Shown here piece by piece: positions 1 through 10,712 of a stretch of 64,000 nucleotides of DNA (positions are counted from its first letter, which is position 1; each line of letters begins with the position of its first letter). The translations under genes and the position numbers were made by a program. The stretch comes from Candidatus Equimonas faecalis (GTDB taxonomy: Bacteria; Bacteroidota; Bacteroidia; Bacteroidales; Bacteroidaceae), in NCBI GenBank assembly GCA_018066245.1, contig JAGHRT010000015.1, positions 1 through 64,000 on the forward strand. The letters run 5' to 3'. The notes below the pieces were generated by a model. It ran no database searches. It was not told the DNA's origin and saw nothing but the letters and a program-made list of their open reading frames with translations.

Positions 1-27
1 TACCTCACCCGTTGCGTTTTTTCTCAA

Positions 28-90
28 GGAGCGCTGTAAGTGCGACATTATTCTCTACTTACTTGAAATAGGTCGCACTTACAGCGCTCC
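28..90. repeat. Perfect 19-bp inverted repeat with 25-nt loop (strong hairpin)
   Basis: GGAGCGCTGTAAGTGCGAC (28-46) is the exact reverse complement of GTCGCACTTACAGCGCTCC (72-90). Confidence 0.9.
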
Positions 91-436
91 CATAAAGGGG
101 TGTTCCCAACAGATAGGGCTTCCGCCCCATCCTCCACCCTATCGCACCTTCGGCGCTTAATACTCTCCCCTCTCTCACTCTTACTACTCCATAGAGTAGT
201 CTTTCCTACAGTAGGGAGTAGTTTTCCCTACCCCTACGGGCGTTCCCGCCCGCCCATTCTCGACGTGACGCATTCGACGCACTCGACGCACAAAAAGTTC
301 AATCTGCCAAACACTCGGCAGGACACCGCGCGACGTTTAGCGCTTCATTCTGCCAACTTCGCCTGTCAAAAAATGGGGGGGGTAGATTTTTTCGCGCTTT
401 TTTCGCAAATTATTATCTCCGCTTGATAAATATATG

Positions 437-444
437 TACCTTTG
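437..444 (+). promoter_or_regulatory. Bacteroidetes-type -7 element TACCTTTG upstream of the 652 gene
   Basis: Matches TAnnTTTG consensus; no clear -33 seen. Confidence 0.5.
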
Positions 445-651
445 CATCCAAGTTAAAATCTTTTCATAAAGAAGGCAAATCCCAATTCGTGAGAACAAGA
501 AATGCCACAAAGGTTAGTCAGATGGGCTACTGCTGTGAAGCACAGGCCCATCTTAAATGCCACTCCGCGCGTAGGCGCACACAACATAAATAAGGAATAT
601 CAAACAAAACCCATTACAATCAACATTAACCAACCTAACAAAAAAAGCAAA

Positions 652-3600
652 ATGAAAAAGATTCTTGCACTCTTAGTCTTTGCTCTCACGCTGCTCGTCC
701 CGAGTGCCGTGGCGCAAACGACTTATGAGCCTGTTGTGTACCCCGCACAGCAGACCGCTGTAGGAAACGCTGCTCTTAGCGTGAGCAACGGCACCTACAC
801 CTTCAGCAACAACCTTTTCTCTGCCTCATTCGTGCAAACAGGCGACCAAATCAAGTTTGGCGGCTGCTCCGCGATGAGTCTGAAAGCCGGTACGGAGCTC
901 TTCACCGTCACTTTCGGTGACGGCACCACCGTGAAGGCTTCCCAGCTGACCAGCCCCGTGGTAACCTCCGGTGACCTTACGGGCAACGACAAGGCAGTGA
1001 AAGGTTCCGACCATTACAACGGCAAGTATTTGCAGGCCGTTTACACCTACACGAAGGGCGAGGCTACCCTCACCCTGACATGGCGTGCCGAACTGCGCGA
1101 CGGTTCCCACTATTTGCGCACCGACCTCACCGTGCGTTCTAACAAGGACATCGCCATGAAGTCATTCGTTCCCATGCAGTACATCTACGACACCACCACG
1201 GGCGGCACCGCTCCCGAGAAATTGGGAAATGTCACCTATGGCAACCTGCTGATGAACGACAAGATCTTCGCCGGCCTTGAAACGCCTATGGGCAAGAACT
1301 CAGTGGGCGACAGCGACGGCGAAACCTACACGGCCTTCCCCAATGTGTCCGGCTGGACCAAGGACCTTATGACTTGGACGCCCAGCTCTATTCCCTCTGC
1401 ATTGCAGTCTCAAAATGGCGTGGCCTATACCGCTGCCAACTATTTGGGCACTCAGGGTCTCGTAACCTTCAGCACCTCCGGTTCCGTCACGGCCACTTTC
1501 CAATACCAGAACGGTGCCTGCGGCCTTTGGGTAGCCGGCATAGAACTTGTCAATCCCGAAACGGGAACGGTGGAAAGTTCCAACTACAACCTTCAGTTCA
1601 CCGGCGGTGGCAAGCAGCAGATTAGTTACACGCTCGCCAATGTTGTAGCTGACAAGGTTTACCTCATGCGCTTCTACTACGACAGCAAGAAGGAAGGTGC
1701 AGCCAACCGTAACACTTCCAACGGCAACATCACCTGGACTTCCGCTCCCACGGCTTATACGCCGACCGGAAGCGGTGCCGCCGACAAATACATCAAGGGC
1801 CTCTGGAGCCGCAACACCACGCTCTACGCCTATGCTCCCGATACGAACGGCGAGTTGGGCAAGGATATGGAATGGAATGTCAGCACCGTCGTGGGCCTCG
1901 TGAATCCCGCCCAGAAGCGCCGCTCCTACCTCGCTTATCACGAGCGTGAGCGTGCAGTGCCCTGGCGCCCCTTCCCCCTCTACAACTCTTGGTATGAACT
2001 CAATATCAACCGCAAGGATGCCGACGACCCTGCCAACAACATGACCACCGCTCAGGCCGTGGGCGTTGTCAATCAGTGGAAGGAACACATGTACAATGTC
2101 TATGGCGAGGGCATCCAGGCCTACGTCTGGGATGACGGCTGGGATCAGTACGGCACTTGGGAACCTCATGCCAACTTTACCAACGGCTTTGCGGAGACCG
2201 ATGCCATTGCCAAGACCATGAACACCGGTATCGGCTGCTGGCTCGGCCCCCGTGGCGGTTACGGCCACAGCGCCGACCTGCGCCGCAAATACTGGACCGA
2301 CAAAGGCAGCTCCCACCAGCTCTCGCAGCCCGATTTCTTCAAGGCCTTTATGAGCGCTTGCTCTGAGAAGGTGAAGAACTACGACTTCCGCTTCTTCAAG
2401 TTCGACGGCATCTCCACCCTCGGCACGGCCTATGGCCCCCAGAACGAAGAAGACGCCGAAGGCATCATCACCGTGGAGCGTCTGGCCCGCAAGATGAGGG
2501 AAGACCTCTTCTTCAACACCACCGTGGGCACATGGGCTTCCCCCTTCTGGTTCCACTTCGCCGATGCCATCTGGCGTCAGGAGAACGACCATGGCACCAT
2601 TGGCACAGGCGCCAACAACCGTGAGCAGTGGATTACCTACCGCGACAACTTGGTTCACACCATCTTCACGGCCCCCAATCCCTACTGCCCCATCAACTCC
2701 ATCATGACGCACGGATTCATCCTCTCCACGCATGGTGGTTCCAGCGACCGCTCTTACAACTCTGTCCTTAACGAGTTGCGCTGCGCATTCTGCAGCGGCG
2801 ATGCCATGGTTGAGCTCTATGCCGATGCCGACCTCCTGAACACCATCAACGGCGGCATACTTTGGGAAAAAATTGCCGAGTGCATCAAGTGGCAGAAGGA
2901 CAATGCCGACGTACTCCCCGACATCCACTGGGTAGGCGGCGACCCCTGGGACGGCTCCAACCATAACATCTACGGCTGGGCTTCCTGGAACGGCACAAAG
3001 GCCACCCTCACCCTCCGCAATGGCGACCCCAACGAGAAGACCTACACCACCACCCTCCGCGAGGCTCTCGACATTCCCAGCAGTTTCACAGGCAAGATTT
3101 ATCTGAAAGCCGCTTTCGGCGATCAGTTTGGCGCATTGAAGGAGATTTGTGACATCGACGACAACACGGCCATCGACCCCACACAGTCCATTACCTTCAC
3201 GCTTCCCGGAAGCAGCGTCTATGTCTTTAACGGCAAAGCCAATGCCCCTGTGGAGACCGTGCTCAACACCTACACCGTAACCACCACTGATATGCCCAAC
3301 GACGCTACGGTTACATACAAAGGTGCTGCCCTCGGTTCTTCCGTCAGCGCAGAGTATATCAATGAAGAAGACATCACAGTGACCGCTCCCACAGGATACA
3401 AATATACGGTCAAAGTGGACAATGTACTCCATACGGTAAAGGTTACCTTCATTGCTCCTCTCACCTTTGAAAGTGCAATCAAGGATGGTGCTACTTACGC
3501 TTTCGTAAACATCCAGCCTACGGATCCCCGCAAGACGTATTATCTCTATAGCGACGGTACAACCCTGAAAGCTACTTCTGCCGATGCTTGCAATGCCAAT

Positions 3601-6600
3601 ACTGAATGGCCTACCTCGGCACAGTTCGTGGCCATAAAGCAAGAAGGTGAAAATAAGTATGCCTTCAAGAATGTGGCTAACGACAAGTATCTTGCTTGGA
3701 ACGCCTTTGCTAGCGACATTAATACCGACCTCTCCGTATGGACGGCCCATGATGGTAAGCGCTCTTATTTCACCGACATCCACACCTTCTGGTTTGGTGT
3801 TAATAAGCGTAGCAGCGGCAGCAATCAAACAGGCACAATCATTCTCAAAAATGATGGTAATCTAGACAAATGCGAAGCTGTAGAATTTGACAAAAATACC
3901 ACTTACTCCAACAACTTCGGTCTCGTGCTGGTAGAAGATGTTCCTCTCACAGATATTGAGAAAGCCTTCAATTACACGACCAACTCAAACGTTACCGCCA
4001 CCCAGTTGGCAGGCTTGACCATCACCTTCACGGGCGACAACGCAGCCAATGTTAAGCTCAGTGCAACCCAGCACGTCGCTTACCTCACTCCGAAGGCTTC
4101 TACTCCCGCTCAGGTGAAGGCTCAGAACGGCAAGTTCAATGCTCCCCGCCTGAAGGCTGCCGGTGAAACACCCGAAGGCATCGCTGGCGAAATCACAGCC
4201 ACCGGCGAAACCGGTAAGTTCAGCATCGCCTTCCCCGAAGACCAGATAACGGAAGGCGACTATGAAGTAACCATCCCCGCCGGCACCTTCTATGTAGGCA
4301 CCACCGCACATCCCGTGGCTGAACTCAAGGCCAATTACACGGTAGAGGAGTCCGCTCCTGCAACTGAAACTGTTTTGGCTCGCATGACTGACCTTGTAGG
4401 CGGTGGTACTAACCACGACGGCGTTGTGTCCACTGAGTGGAGTACCGATGTTGAAAAAGGTGCCGTATATGACTTCACTGCTTCCAATTCCTATGTAGGT
4501 GCTATTAATAACAGCGCAATTGCTACAGCACTTAATGATGGGACAAATTACATAACCGTAGCTGCGTGGGTATATGGTAATGGTACGACCAGCCAGTCTA
4601 ACATATTTGGCTACGGTGGCGGTTCGAAAGGTGTAAAATTCAATATTAATGGATCTACACTTAAAACAACGACGAAGAATGTCAAGGATTTCCCCAATCA
4701 GGCTGCAAGTTTACAGGAAAATCAGTGGAACTTGATAGCTTACACAATTCCTGAGAAATCCAATACGTCTGCCACGCAGTATGCGTATTATGCTGGCACA
4801 TCAACTGGTACCAGATATTTGAAGGACGGCTATAGTAGTAGCAGCGGATGGGCATACAATGTTCCTGCCACCCAGCAATTCAGCATAGCCAGTGCAAACT
4901 GCGATGGAGCATCTGAATGTTACAGCGGCCTTATTGCTAATCTCACAGTCATTGAATCCAATGATTTTATGACTTATGAAAAGCTCTATTCTTTGGTTGG
5001 TCCCGCTCCTACGGCATCTGCTACTCCCGACCCCTACGACGGCAAGACCTTCATCATCCGCCACGCCAACCCTGCTCAGGCTACCAAGCACCTTGCAATT
5101 GCAGACGATGGCGAGAAGGTTGTATTCTCTACACGCAATGACGGACTTGAAGCCTGGACATTTGAAGCTACTGGCACTCCCGGTCAGTACAAGCTGAGTA
5201 ACCCCAATATCGGTTACCTCAAGAATACAGCTAACGAAACCGAGTGTACTCTTGACTTTACTACCGATGGTGAGGCAGCTGCCATTGTAGCGATTGCAGA
5301 CTATACGCCGACCTCTGGACAAGCTACGGCAGGTCTCACCGGTGTGGTTACCCTTACCAATACGGCTACCAACAAGCAGCTCTTCAATAACGCAGAAGCC
5401 AATGCCAAGGCCTATTTCGGCTACGGTGCTGCCACAGCCAGCAACTCATGGGGCTGCCAGTTCATCATTGAAGAATATGTAGCTCCTTCCGAACTTCTTC
5501 CCACTTTCGAAGCACAGGCTCCTAATGCAATTACGAGTGGCTGGTATCAGATTAAGTGGGATGATACGGACTCCGACAGTAAGACAGGCGTCGTATCCTC
5601 TCCTAATGGTAAGTTTGTGAAGAACTACGATACGGACATCACCGTGAGCGACAAAGCCTATCCTCTCTATCTTGATACTGAGAATGGTGTTCCCGCCACA
5701 GCAGATGAAAGTGCTAAGACTTATGTTTATGTAGATCGTGCAAATGCCAATGTAGGTACAGTGGCTAGCATCCGCAGTGCCAATGGCCATTACGTGTCTA
5801 TCGATGGTTCTGCTTCCATTGCGGAGGCAAAGAATCTCTATCTTATTTTCAGAAGTCAAGGAAGCAAGCCCAAAGGGACTGTAGTTAGCTCCGGAACAGG
5901 CGGTAACCGCAATTCCTGGCTGCCCATTGAAGAAAATGGGGATAAATATATAGGCCAGGGCTCTCAGAACAAGTTCCCTGTGGCTGAGTTCTCGCCCGTT
6001 GACCTTGCAACCATCGGCCTTACTGAATATACCGTGAATGTGGAAGGTACAACCTCACCTGTTCAGGTAAGCTACAGCGGTAGTGACAACAAGGGTCTGG
6101 ATAAGGTTTACGATAACGGCACCTTCTTCTTCACCACCGGCGCTACTCCTACAACTGAACAGTTCTCTGCTCCACAAGTTTCAGGTTCGTATGCCACCAT
6201 TACCGTTGATGGTACCAATCATACCATTACTGTAACATACAGTATTGTGGATGACATCACGGAACAGATTACCTATGATAGACTGGATGGAAACACTTGG
6301 ACAAAGTGGGCTGAATCTGCATGGGCCGGTAGTGTTCCTACAGATATTACCGCATTGGATAATACCAATTACACAGAGGCCAACCTCCGCGTCATCTCCA
6401 AGAAATACGAGTTTGAGGCAGGTGAGAACCTGCAAGCCACTTTCCAGTATGTAGCTGAAGGACACACCCAACGTACTGACATCGTAGGTGTGGATATTGT
6501 AGATGCAGACGGCAACGTGGTGTTGTCTGATTACCACAATGGCTATACGGGTGGACACCATTCTCTGAATGTCTATACCCTGAACAACATTCCTGCCGGT

Positions 6601-9303
6601 ATCTATACCGTACGCTACATCACTTCCGCACGATCTTCAGACGGAGCGAATATCAATACGGGCGGTACGATTACCAATGTCATAACTGTTGGCCAGATGC
6701 CCGTAGGAGGTCATGTATATACTATATATAATGACCATAGCGACGTAGCCTACTACCTCCAGAACAACACCGAAGGCTACACCCAAATCAGTACGGACGC
6801 TGCTGAAGGTGATGCCAACAAGTGGATTGTCTGGGGTGATAACACCACCGGCATTCAAATCTACAACCTTGCCAACAAACATTTGTTCACGACTAAAGAC
6901 GGAACACTCCTTGATATAAAGAATGTAAACGCTCAAGTAGGTGTTACAATCTATAATCATGGAACAAATACCACACAGGCTGGTAATAAAGCTTCAGGTG
7001 CATTACGAGTGAACGACCACTACACCAACGGCTACAAGGCTAATGAAGATAGAACGTACTCTACCGACTTCGTCTTCATCCCCACGGGTCAGTTTGCTTA
7101 TCATGTGGAAAGTTATGGCGAACTTACCGGTCTTACCGTCAATATTAAGGGCGTAAGTCATAATATCGGTGACTTCTACATAACCGACACCGAACTGACC
7201 GAAGCCGACCTTGAATCAGTTGGCGAGAACACCAAGGTTGTCCTCGACGGTTACGCTATTCGTCTTGACAAGAAGTGCACTTACAAAGTGAACATCACAG
7301 AAAACGAGAAAGGTGCCACCGCTGTGCTTTATAACGGAGAAAGTAAGAGCGATGGTACGACTTTCGAGGCCTTCATATCTGAAGTAAATGCAGAAAACTT
7401 TGAAACAGCCTACGACTACCTCTCTCAGACAACTGCTATCACGCCCAATACTACGGATGATGCAGTGGACTATGACGTAACAACTACCTACACCGTTCTC
7501 TACCATCCCACATGGCGTACCGACGGTATTGAAGGTCACGAAGGCGTTACTCGCGCCTTGAAACCGGATGGAGAAACAAAGTACATGATTTTCGATACGG
7601 CAACCCAAAACACAGACAACTGGGCAGGCTTCATGTATCCCAAGGGCAACAAAGTTGGGAAAACATCCCCCTGCACGCCGCTTGAGTACAAGGGTCCTGA
7701 GATTATGCTGTGGACAGTAGAGGATGCCAACGTTGAAACCGGTGACGGCTACTACCTCAAGAATGTGGGTACCGGCAAGTATTACGACGGCTATGGAAAC
7801 CCACACGATAGCAAGGAAGAATCCGCAATCATCTACATCCAGATGTTCCCCGAAGCTACAATGGCGACAGCCGACAGCACCGCTCACTCCGTCAATCGCT
7901 ACGAAGAACCTATCGTAGATATCAAAGATGACAAGGGTTGCTGGGCAATCGGCGCAAGCCGCGAGGCTATGACCGTAGTTGGCAACGGCCCCTGCTGGAA
8001 CGGCGGAAAGGCTGCCTTCAACGCATGGTGGTGCTCCTCTCCCTTCGCCTTCTATGAAATCTGCGAACTGGAAGACAACCTTAATAATACACCCGAGATA
8101 AAGGATGTCCTCATTGACTACTGTCAGTACTTTGAAGGTATGAATGACGACTCCCACGACTATCGCACGTACCAAGAGAAGGTTGAAGATGCAAGGGATC
8201 TTGATCTGAGCGGCTCTTTCACAGATTATGTGGCTATTCTCCGCGAAGAAAAGGATATGACAGTCAAGTATCCTCAGCCTGTTGAAATCGATGGTCAGAA
8301 ATACGGTCGCTTCATTACTGTCCGCAACGCTGTAAACCTTGACTATCTGAAGGGTAACAGCGTATCTATGGACCGTGCCGTGATGTGGCTGAATGCTGAC
8401 AACGAACTCGTATCTTACGACACGGGTCTGGGCTACAGCGGTACCGATGCTGCCACTGCCATCGCCGGCGGCAAGAACTTCTCTGTACTGACGCTCAGCG
8501 AGGTGAGTCCGACGCGCGGTACCCTCGTTGTGAAGACCAGCGACAACAAGTATCTGGCTTCCGGCGGCGACCGTGAACATGGTACATCCTACACTTCTAA
8601 GACAGAAGCCACCGCAACCAACGCTACCACCTGGTATGTGGACAACGCCGACTATGTAGTGGCCACCATCCCTGCCAGCGGCTACACCACATTCTACGCT
8701 CCCGTGCCTATGCAAGTTCCCGAAGAAGACGTAACGGCCTACACCATCGTTGCCGAAGAAGGCAAGGACGATAGTGGCCTGCACATCTGCACGCTTACGC
8801 TGACTACACTTGCAGGTGGTCAGATTCCTGCTGGAACCGCTGTTGTTCTTCAGGGTAATCAGGGCTCTACCAGAGTGGATGTAATCTATGGTGAGGAAGA
8901 TGGTAAGGTGGATGAAAGCACTTATGCCGATATCGCTTTCACTGGCAATAATGTTCTGAAGGGTTACGACTACACTTGCACGAACCCGCAGACTTCTGCC
9001 AGCGGCGGTGCAGGCGGCAAGTACATCTACACCCTCTCCAACGGCAAGTTCCAGTACTACACCGGTTCCACCATCAAGGCCTTCAAGTGCTTCCTCGAAC
9101 TCACGCAGGATTACCGTGCTGGCTATAACAGGGAAGGTGTCGCCACCAACCCCTTCCGTATCATCATCAACGATGAGACCACGGGCATCAGCGGCACCAA
9201 GACCAGCTCCGACAACAATGCCTTCGACCTCAGCGGTCGTCGCATCAACGTCCAGAGCGAGCGCGGCCTCTACATCCTCAACGGCAAAAAGGTGATTCGT
9301 TAA
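652..9303 (+). CDS. Very large secreted multidomain protein with glycoside hydrolase (GH36/clan GH-D-like) catalytic region, LamG-like and lectin-like modules, C-terminal sorting-type tail
   Basis: Signal peptide MKKILALLVFALTLLVPSAVAQ at in-frame ATG 652; motifs YVWDDGWDQYGTW and FRFFKFDGIST typical of alpha-galactosidase-like barrels; tail FDLSGRRINVQSERGLYILNGKKVIR. Confidence 0.75.
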   Translation: MKKILALLVFALTLLVPSAVAQTTYEPVVYPAQQTAVGNAALSVSNGTYTFSNNLFSASFVQTGDQIKFGGCSAMSLKAGTELFTVTFGDGTTVKASQLTSPVVTSGDLTGNDKAVKGSDHYNGKYLQAVYTYTKGEATLTLTWRAELRDGSHYLRTDLTVRSNKDIAMKSFVPMQYIYDTTTGGTAPEKLGNVTYGNLLMNDKIFAGLETPMGKNSVGDSDGETYTAFPNVSGWTKDLMTWTPSSIPSALQSQNGVAYTAANYLGTQGLVTFSTSGSVTATFQYQNGACGLWVAGIELVNPETGTVESSNYNLQFTGGGKQQISYTLANVVADKVYLMRFYYDSKKEGAANRNTSNGNITWTSAPTAYTPTGSGAADKYIKGLWSRNTTLYAYAPDTNGELGKDMEWNVSTVVGLVNPAQKRRSYLAYHERERAVPWRPFPLYNSWYELNINRKDADDPANNMTTAQAVGVVNQWKEHMYNVYGEGIQAYVWDDGWDQYGTWEPHANFTNGFAETDAIAKTMNTGIGCWLGPRGGYGHSADLRRKYWTDKGSSHQLSQPDFFKAFMSACSEKVKNYDFRFFKFDGISTLGTAYGPQNEEDAEGIITVERLARKMREDLFFNTTVGTWASPFWFHFADAIWRQENDHGTIGTGANNREQWITYRDNLVHTIFTAPNPYCPINSIMTHGFILSTHGGSSDRSYNSVLNELRCAFCSGDAMVELYADADLLNTINGGILWEKIAECIKWQKDNADVLPDIHWVGGDPWDGSNHNIYGWASWNGTKATLTLRNGDPNEKTYTTTLREALDIPSSFTGKIYLKAAFGDQFGALKEICDIDDNTAIDPTQSITFTLPGSSVYVFNGKANAPVETVLNTYTVTTTDMPNDATVTYKGAALGSSVSAEYINEEDITVTAPTGYKYTVKVDNVLHTVKVTFIAPLTFESAIKDGATYAFVNIQPTDPRKTYYLYSDGTTLKATSADACNANTEWPTSAQFVAIKQEGENKYAFKNVANDKYLAWNAFASDINTDLSVWTAHDGKRSYFTDIHTFWFGVNKRSSGSNQTGTIILKNDGNLDKCEAVEFDKNTTYSNNFGLVLVEDVPLTDIEKAFNYTTNSNVTATQLAGLTITFTGDNAANVKLSATQHVAYLTPKASTPAQVKAQNGKFNAPRLKAAGETPEGIAGEITATGETGKFSIAFPEDQITEGDYEVTIPAGTFYVGTTAHPVAELKANYTVEESAPATETVLARMTDLVGGGTNHDGVVSTEWSTDVEKGAVYDFTASNSYVGAINNSAIATALNDGTNYITVAAWVYGNGTTSQSNIFGYGGGSKGVKFNINGSTLKTTTKNVKDFPNQAASLQENQWNLIAYTIPEKSNTSATQYAYYAGTSTGTRYLKDGYSSSSGWAYNVPATQQFSIASANCDGASECYSGLIANLTVIESNDFMTYEKLYSLVGPAPTASATPDPYDGKTFIIRHANPAQATKHLAIADDGEKVVFSTRNDGLEAWTFEATGTPGQYKLSNPNIGYLKNTANETECTLDFTTDGEAAAIVAIADYTPTSGQATAGLTGVVTLTNTATNKQLFNNAEANAKAYFGYGAATASNSWGCQFIIEEYVAPSELLPTFEAQAPNAITSGWYQIKWDDTDSDSKTGVVSSPNGKFVKNYDTDITVSDKAYPLYLDTENGVPATADESAKTYVYVDRANANVGTVASIRSANGHYVSIDGSASIAEAKNLYLIFRSQGSKPKGTVVSSGTGGNRNSWLPIEENGDKYIGQGSQNKFPVAEFSPVDLATIGLTEYTVNVEGTTSPVQVSYSGSDNKGLDKVYDNGTFFFTTGATPTTEQFSAPQVSGSYATITVDGTNHTITVTYSIVDDITEQITYDRLDGNTWTKWAESAWAGSVPTDITALDNTNYTEANLRVISKKYEFEAGENLQATFQYVAEGHTQRTDIVGVDIVDADGNVVLSDYHNGYTGGHHSLNVYTLNNIPAGIYTVRYITSARSSDGANINTGGTITNVITVGQMPVGGHVYTIYNDHSDVAYYLQNNTEGYTQISTDAAEGDANKWIVWGDNTTGIQIYNLANKHLFTTKDGTLLDIKNVNAQVGVTIYNHGTNTTQAGNKASGALRVNDHYTNGYKANEDRTYSTDFVFIPTGQFAYHVESYGELTGLTVNIKGVSHNIGDFYITDTELTEADLESVGENTKVVLDGYAIRLDKKCTYKVNITENEKGATAVLYNGESKSDGTTFEAFISEVNAENFETAYDYLSQTTAITPNTTDDAVDYDVTTTYTVLYHPTWRTDGIEGHEGVTRALKPDGETKYMIFDTATQNTDNWAGFMYPKGNKVGKTSPCTPLEYKGPEIMLWTVEDANVETGDGYYLKNVGTGKYYDGYGNPHDSKEESAIIYIQMFPEATMATADSTAHSVNRYEEPIVDIKDDKGCWAIGASREAMTVVGNGPCWNGGKAAFNAWWCSSPFAFYEICELEDNLNNTPEIKDVLIDYCQYFEGMNDDSHDYRTYQEKVEDARDLDLSGSFTDYVAILREEKDMTVKYPQPVEIDGQKYGRFITVRNAVNLDYLKGNSVSMDRAVMWLNADNELVSYDTGLGYSGTDAATAIAGGKNFSVLTLSEVSPTRGTLVVKTSDNKYLASGGDREHGTSYTSKTEATATNATTWYVDNADYVVATIPASGYTTFYAPVPMQVPEEDVTAYTIVAEEGKDDSGLHICTLTLTTLAGGQIPAGTAVVLQGNQGSTRVDVIYGEEDGKVDESTYADIAFTGNNVLKGYDYTCTNPQTSASGGAGGKYIYTLSNGKFQYYTGSTIKAFKCFLELTQDYRAGYNREGVATNPFRIIINDETTGISGTKTSSDNNAFDLSGRRINVQSERGLYILNGKKVIR

Positions 9304-9324
9304 ACTCTTAAATCATTGACAGAA

Positions 9325-9498
9325 ATGAAAAAGATATATCAAGCACCCGTAGCCAAGAACGTTCTCCTCAACGGAGAGGAACTGATGCAAATCGTCGTCG
9401 GCAGCGAAGAATCCGGCGATATGGAAACCAAGAAGCAAGGTGCCGGCCCCTCCGGCAGCGGCATCTGGAACACTTGGACTTCCGAAGACGACAAGTAA
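9325..9498 (+). CDS. Small peptide (57 aa), MKKIYQAP-type family
   Basis: ATG 9325, stop 9498, followed at once by a terminator; resembles peptides at 10523 and 15981. Confidence 0.65.
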   Translation: MKKIYQAPVAKNVLLNGEELMQIVVGSEESGDMETKKQGAGPSGSGIWNTWTSEDDK

Positions 9499-9520
9499 AG
9501 ACCCCTACACACTCTCTATA

Positions 9521-9556
9521 AAAAAAGGCCGCGCAGAAATGCGTGGCCTTTTTTTC
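9521..9556 (+). terminator. Rho-independent terminator
   Basis: AAAAAAGGCCGCGCAgaaaTGCGTGGCCTTTTTTT. Confidence 0.9.
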
Positions 9557-9620
9557 AATAAAAATCAGGCGAACAGTCGTTTTTTCAGATTATTTAGCCA
9601 ACACTTTGAAAAATAATGCT

Positions 9621-9628
9621 TAACTTTG
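9621..9628 (+). promoter_or_regulatory. -7 element TAACTTTG
   Basis: TAnnTTTG match 21 bp upstream of ATG 9650. Confidence 0.5.
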
Positions 9629-9649
9629 CAACGCAAATGGAATAGCACA

Positions 9650-10492
9650 ATGAACGCACCGCGGTATATCAACCCTCTGACCGACTTCGGCTTCAAGAAA
9701 ATCTTCGGCAACGAAGACGTGATGATAGCCTTCCTCAACGACTTGCTTGAACCCCAATCCCCCATTGCCCATGTTACTTTCATCGACAAGGACGAACTGG
9801 GCGTGACGAGGTACGAGCGCGGCGTAATCTACGACCTGCGCTGCAGGTGCGAGGACGGCAGCGAGGTAATCGTGGAAATGCAGAACAAGGGGCAGCTCAA
9901 CTTCTCCGACCGCATCCTGTACTACCTCTCCCGCAGCATAGCGTCGCAGGCCGAAAAGGGCAACACGGAGTGGGACTACAAGCTGACTCCCGTATTCGGC
10001 ATTTTCTTCATCAACTTCCATCTGCAAGGCTTCAAGCCCCAGTCGATACGGACGATACAGATGAAGGTCAATGAGACGGGCGAGGTGTTCAACGACAACC
10101 TGAAAGCCTTCACCCTGGAACTCCCAGACTACCGTAAGAGGGATGAGGCCGACTGCAAGACGTATATAGACTATTGGTTGTATAACCTGGCAAACATGGA
10201 AACCATGACGAAAGCAATTCCTTTCCAGACTCAGCGCCCTATCTTCGAGAAGGTAGGCAATATCTCCGAACTTGTCAATATGACGGAGCAGGAGCGCGAG
10301 ATGTACAACATCAGCCTTGACTCGTACCGCACGAACCTCTCCGTGATGAAGAACGAACGTGCCGAAGGACGCGCCGAAGGACGTTTAGAGGAACGCATGG
10401 CAAATGCCCGGAACCTGAAACGGCTGGGTGTGGATAATGCAACCATATCCCATGCGCTGGGCCTGACACTGGAAGAAGTAGAGAGCCTCTAA
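9650..10492 (+). CDS. Rpn/PD-(D/E)XK nuclease family protein (PDDEXK_2-like)
   Basis: MNAPRYINPLTDFGFKKIFGNED... DLRCRCEDGSEVIVEMQNKGQ; C-terminal AEGRAEGRLEER repeat typical of the family. Confidence 0.85.
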   Translation: MNAPRYINPLTDFGFKKIFGNEDVMIAFLNDLLEPQSPIAHVTFIDKDELGVTRYERGVIYDLRCRCEDGSEVIVEMQNKGQLNFSDRILYYLSRSIASQAEKGNTEWDYKLTPVFGIFFINFHLQGFKPQSIRTIQMKVNETGEVFNDNLKAFTLELPDYRKRDEADCKTYIDYWLYNLANMETMTKAIPFQTQRPIFEKVGNISELVNMTEQEREMYNISLDSYRTNLSVMKNERAEGRAEGRLEERMANARNLKRLGVDNATISHALGLTLEEVESL

Positions 10493-10522
10493 ATAATCGT
10501 GTTTCTCCGATTACAATTCACA

Positions 10523-10699
10523 ATGAGAAAATCTTATAAAATACCAGAAACCTTTTGCTTGCCATTCTACGGCGGTGCCGTGATGCTCAATGTAGTGAGC
10601 GGTGAGTCCGAAGATATGGAGACAAGAACCATGGAACCGGATTTGCACGATGACTGGCAACACTTCCCTTGGGAAAAGGACACGAATGATGATTTATGA
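10523..10699 (+). CDS. Small peptide (58 aa), MRKSYKIP-type family
   Basis: MRKSYKIPETFCLPFYGGAVMLNVVSGESEDMETRTMEPDLHDDWQHFPWEKDTNDDL; adjacent to an exported-protein gene. Confidence 0.6.
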   Translation: MRKSYKIPETFCLPFYGGAVMLNVVSGESEDMETRTMEPDLHDDWQHFPWEKDTNDDL

Positions 10700-10712
10700 T
10701 TTTTCTACAACA

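Noticed and set aside
1300-3828. 842-aa ORF on the minus strand
   Set aside because: Antisense to the 652-9303 gene; low-complexity GVVG-rich translation without domain motifs, a codon-bias shadow.
7216-8784. 522-aa minus-strand ORF
   Set aside because: Antisense shadow of the same large gene; no signal peptide, promoter or recognisable motif.
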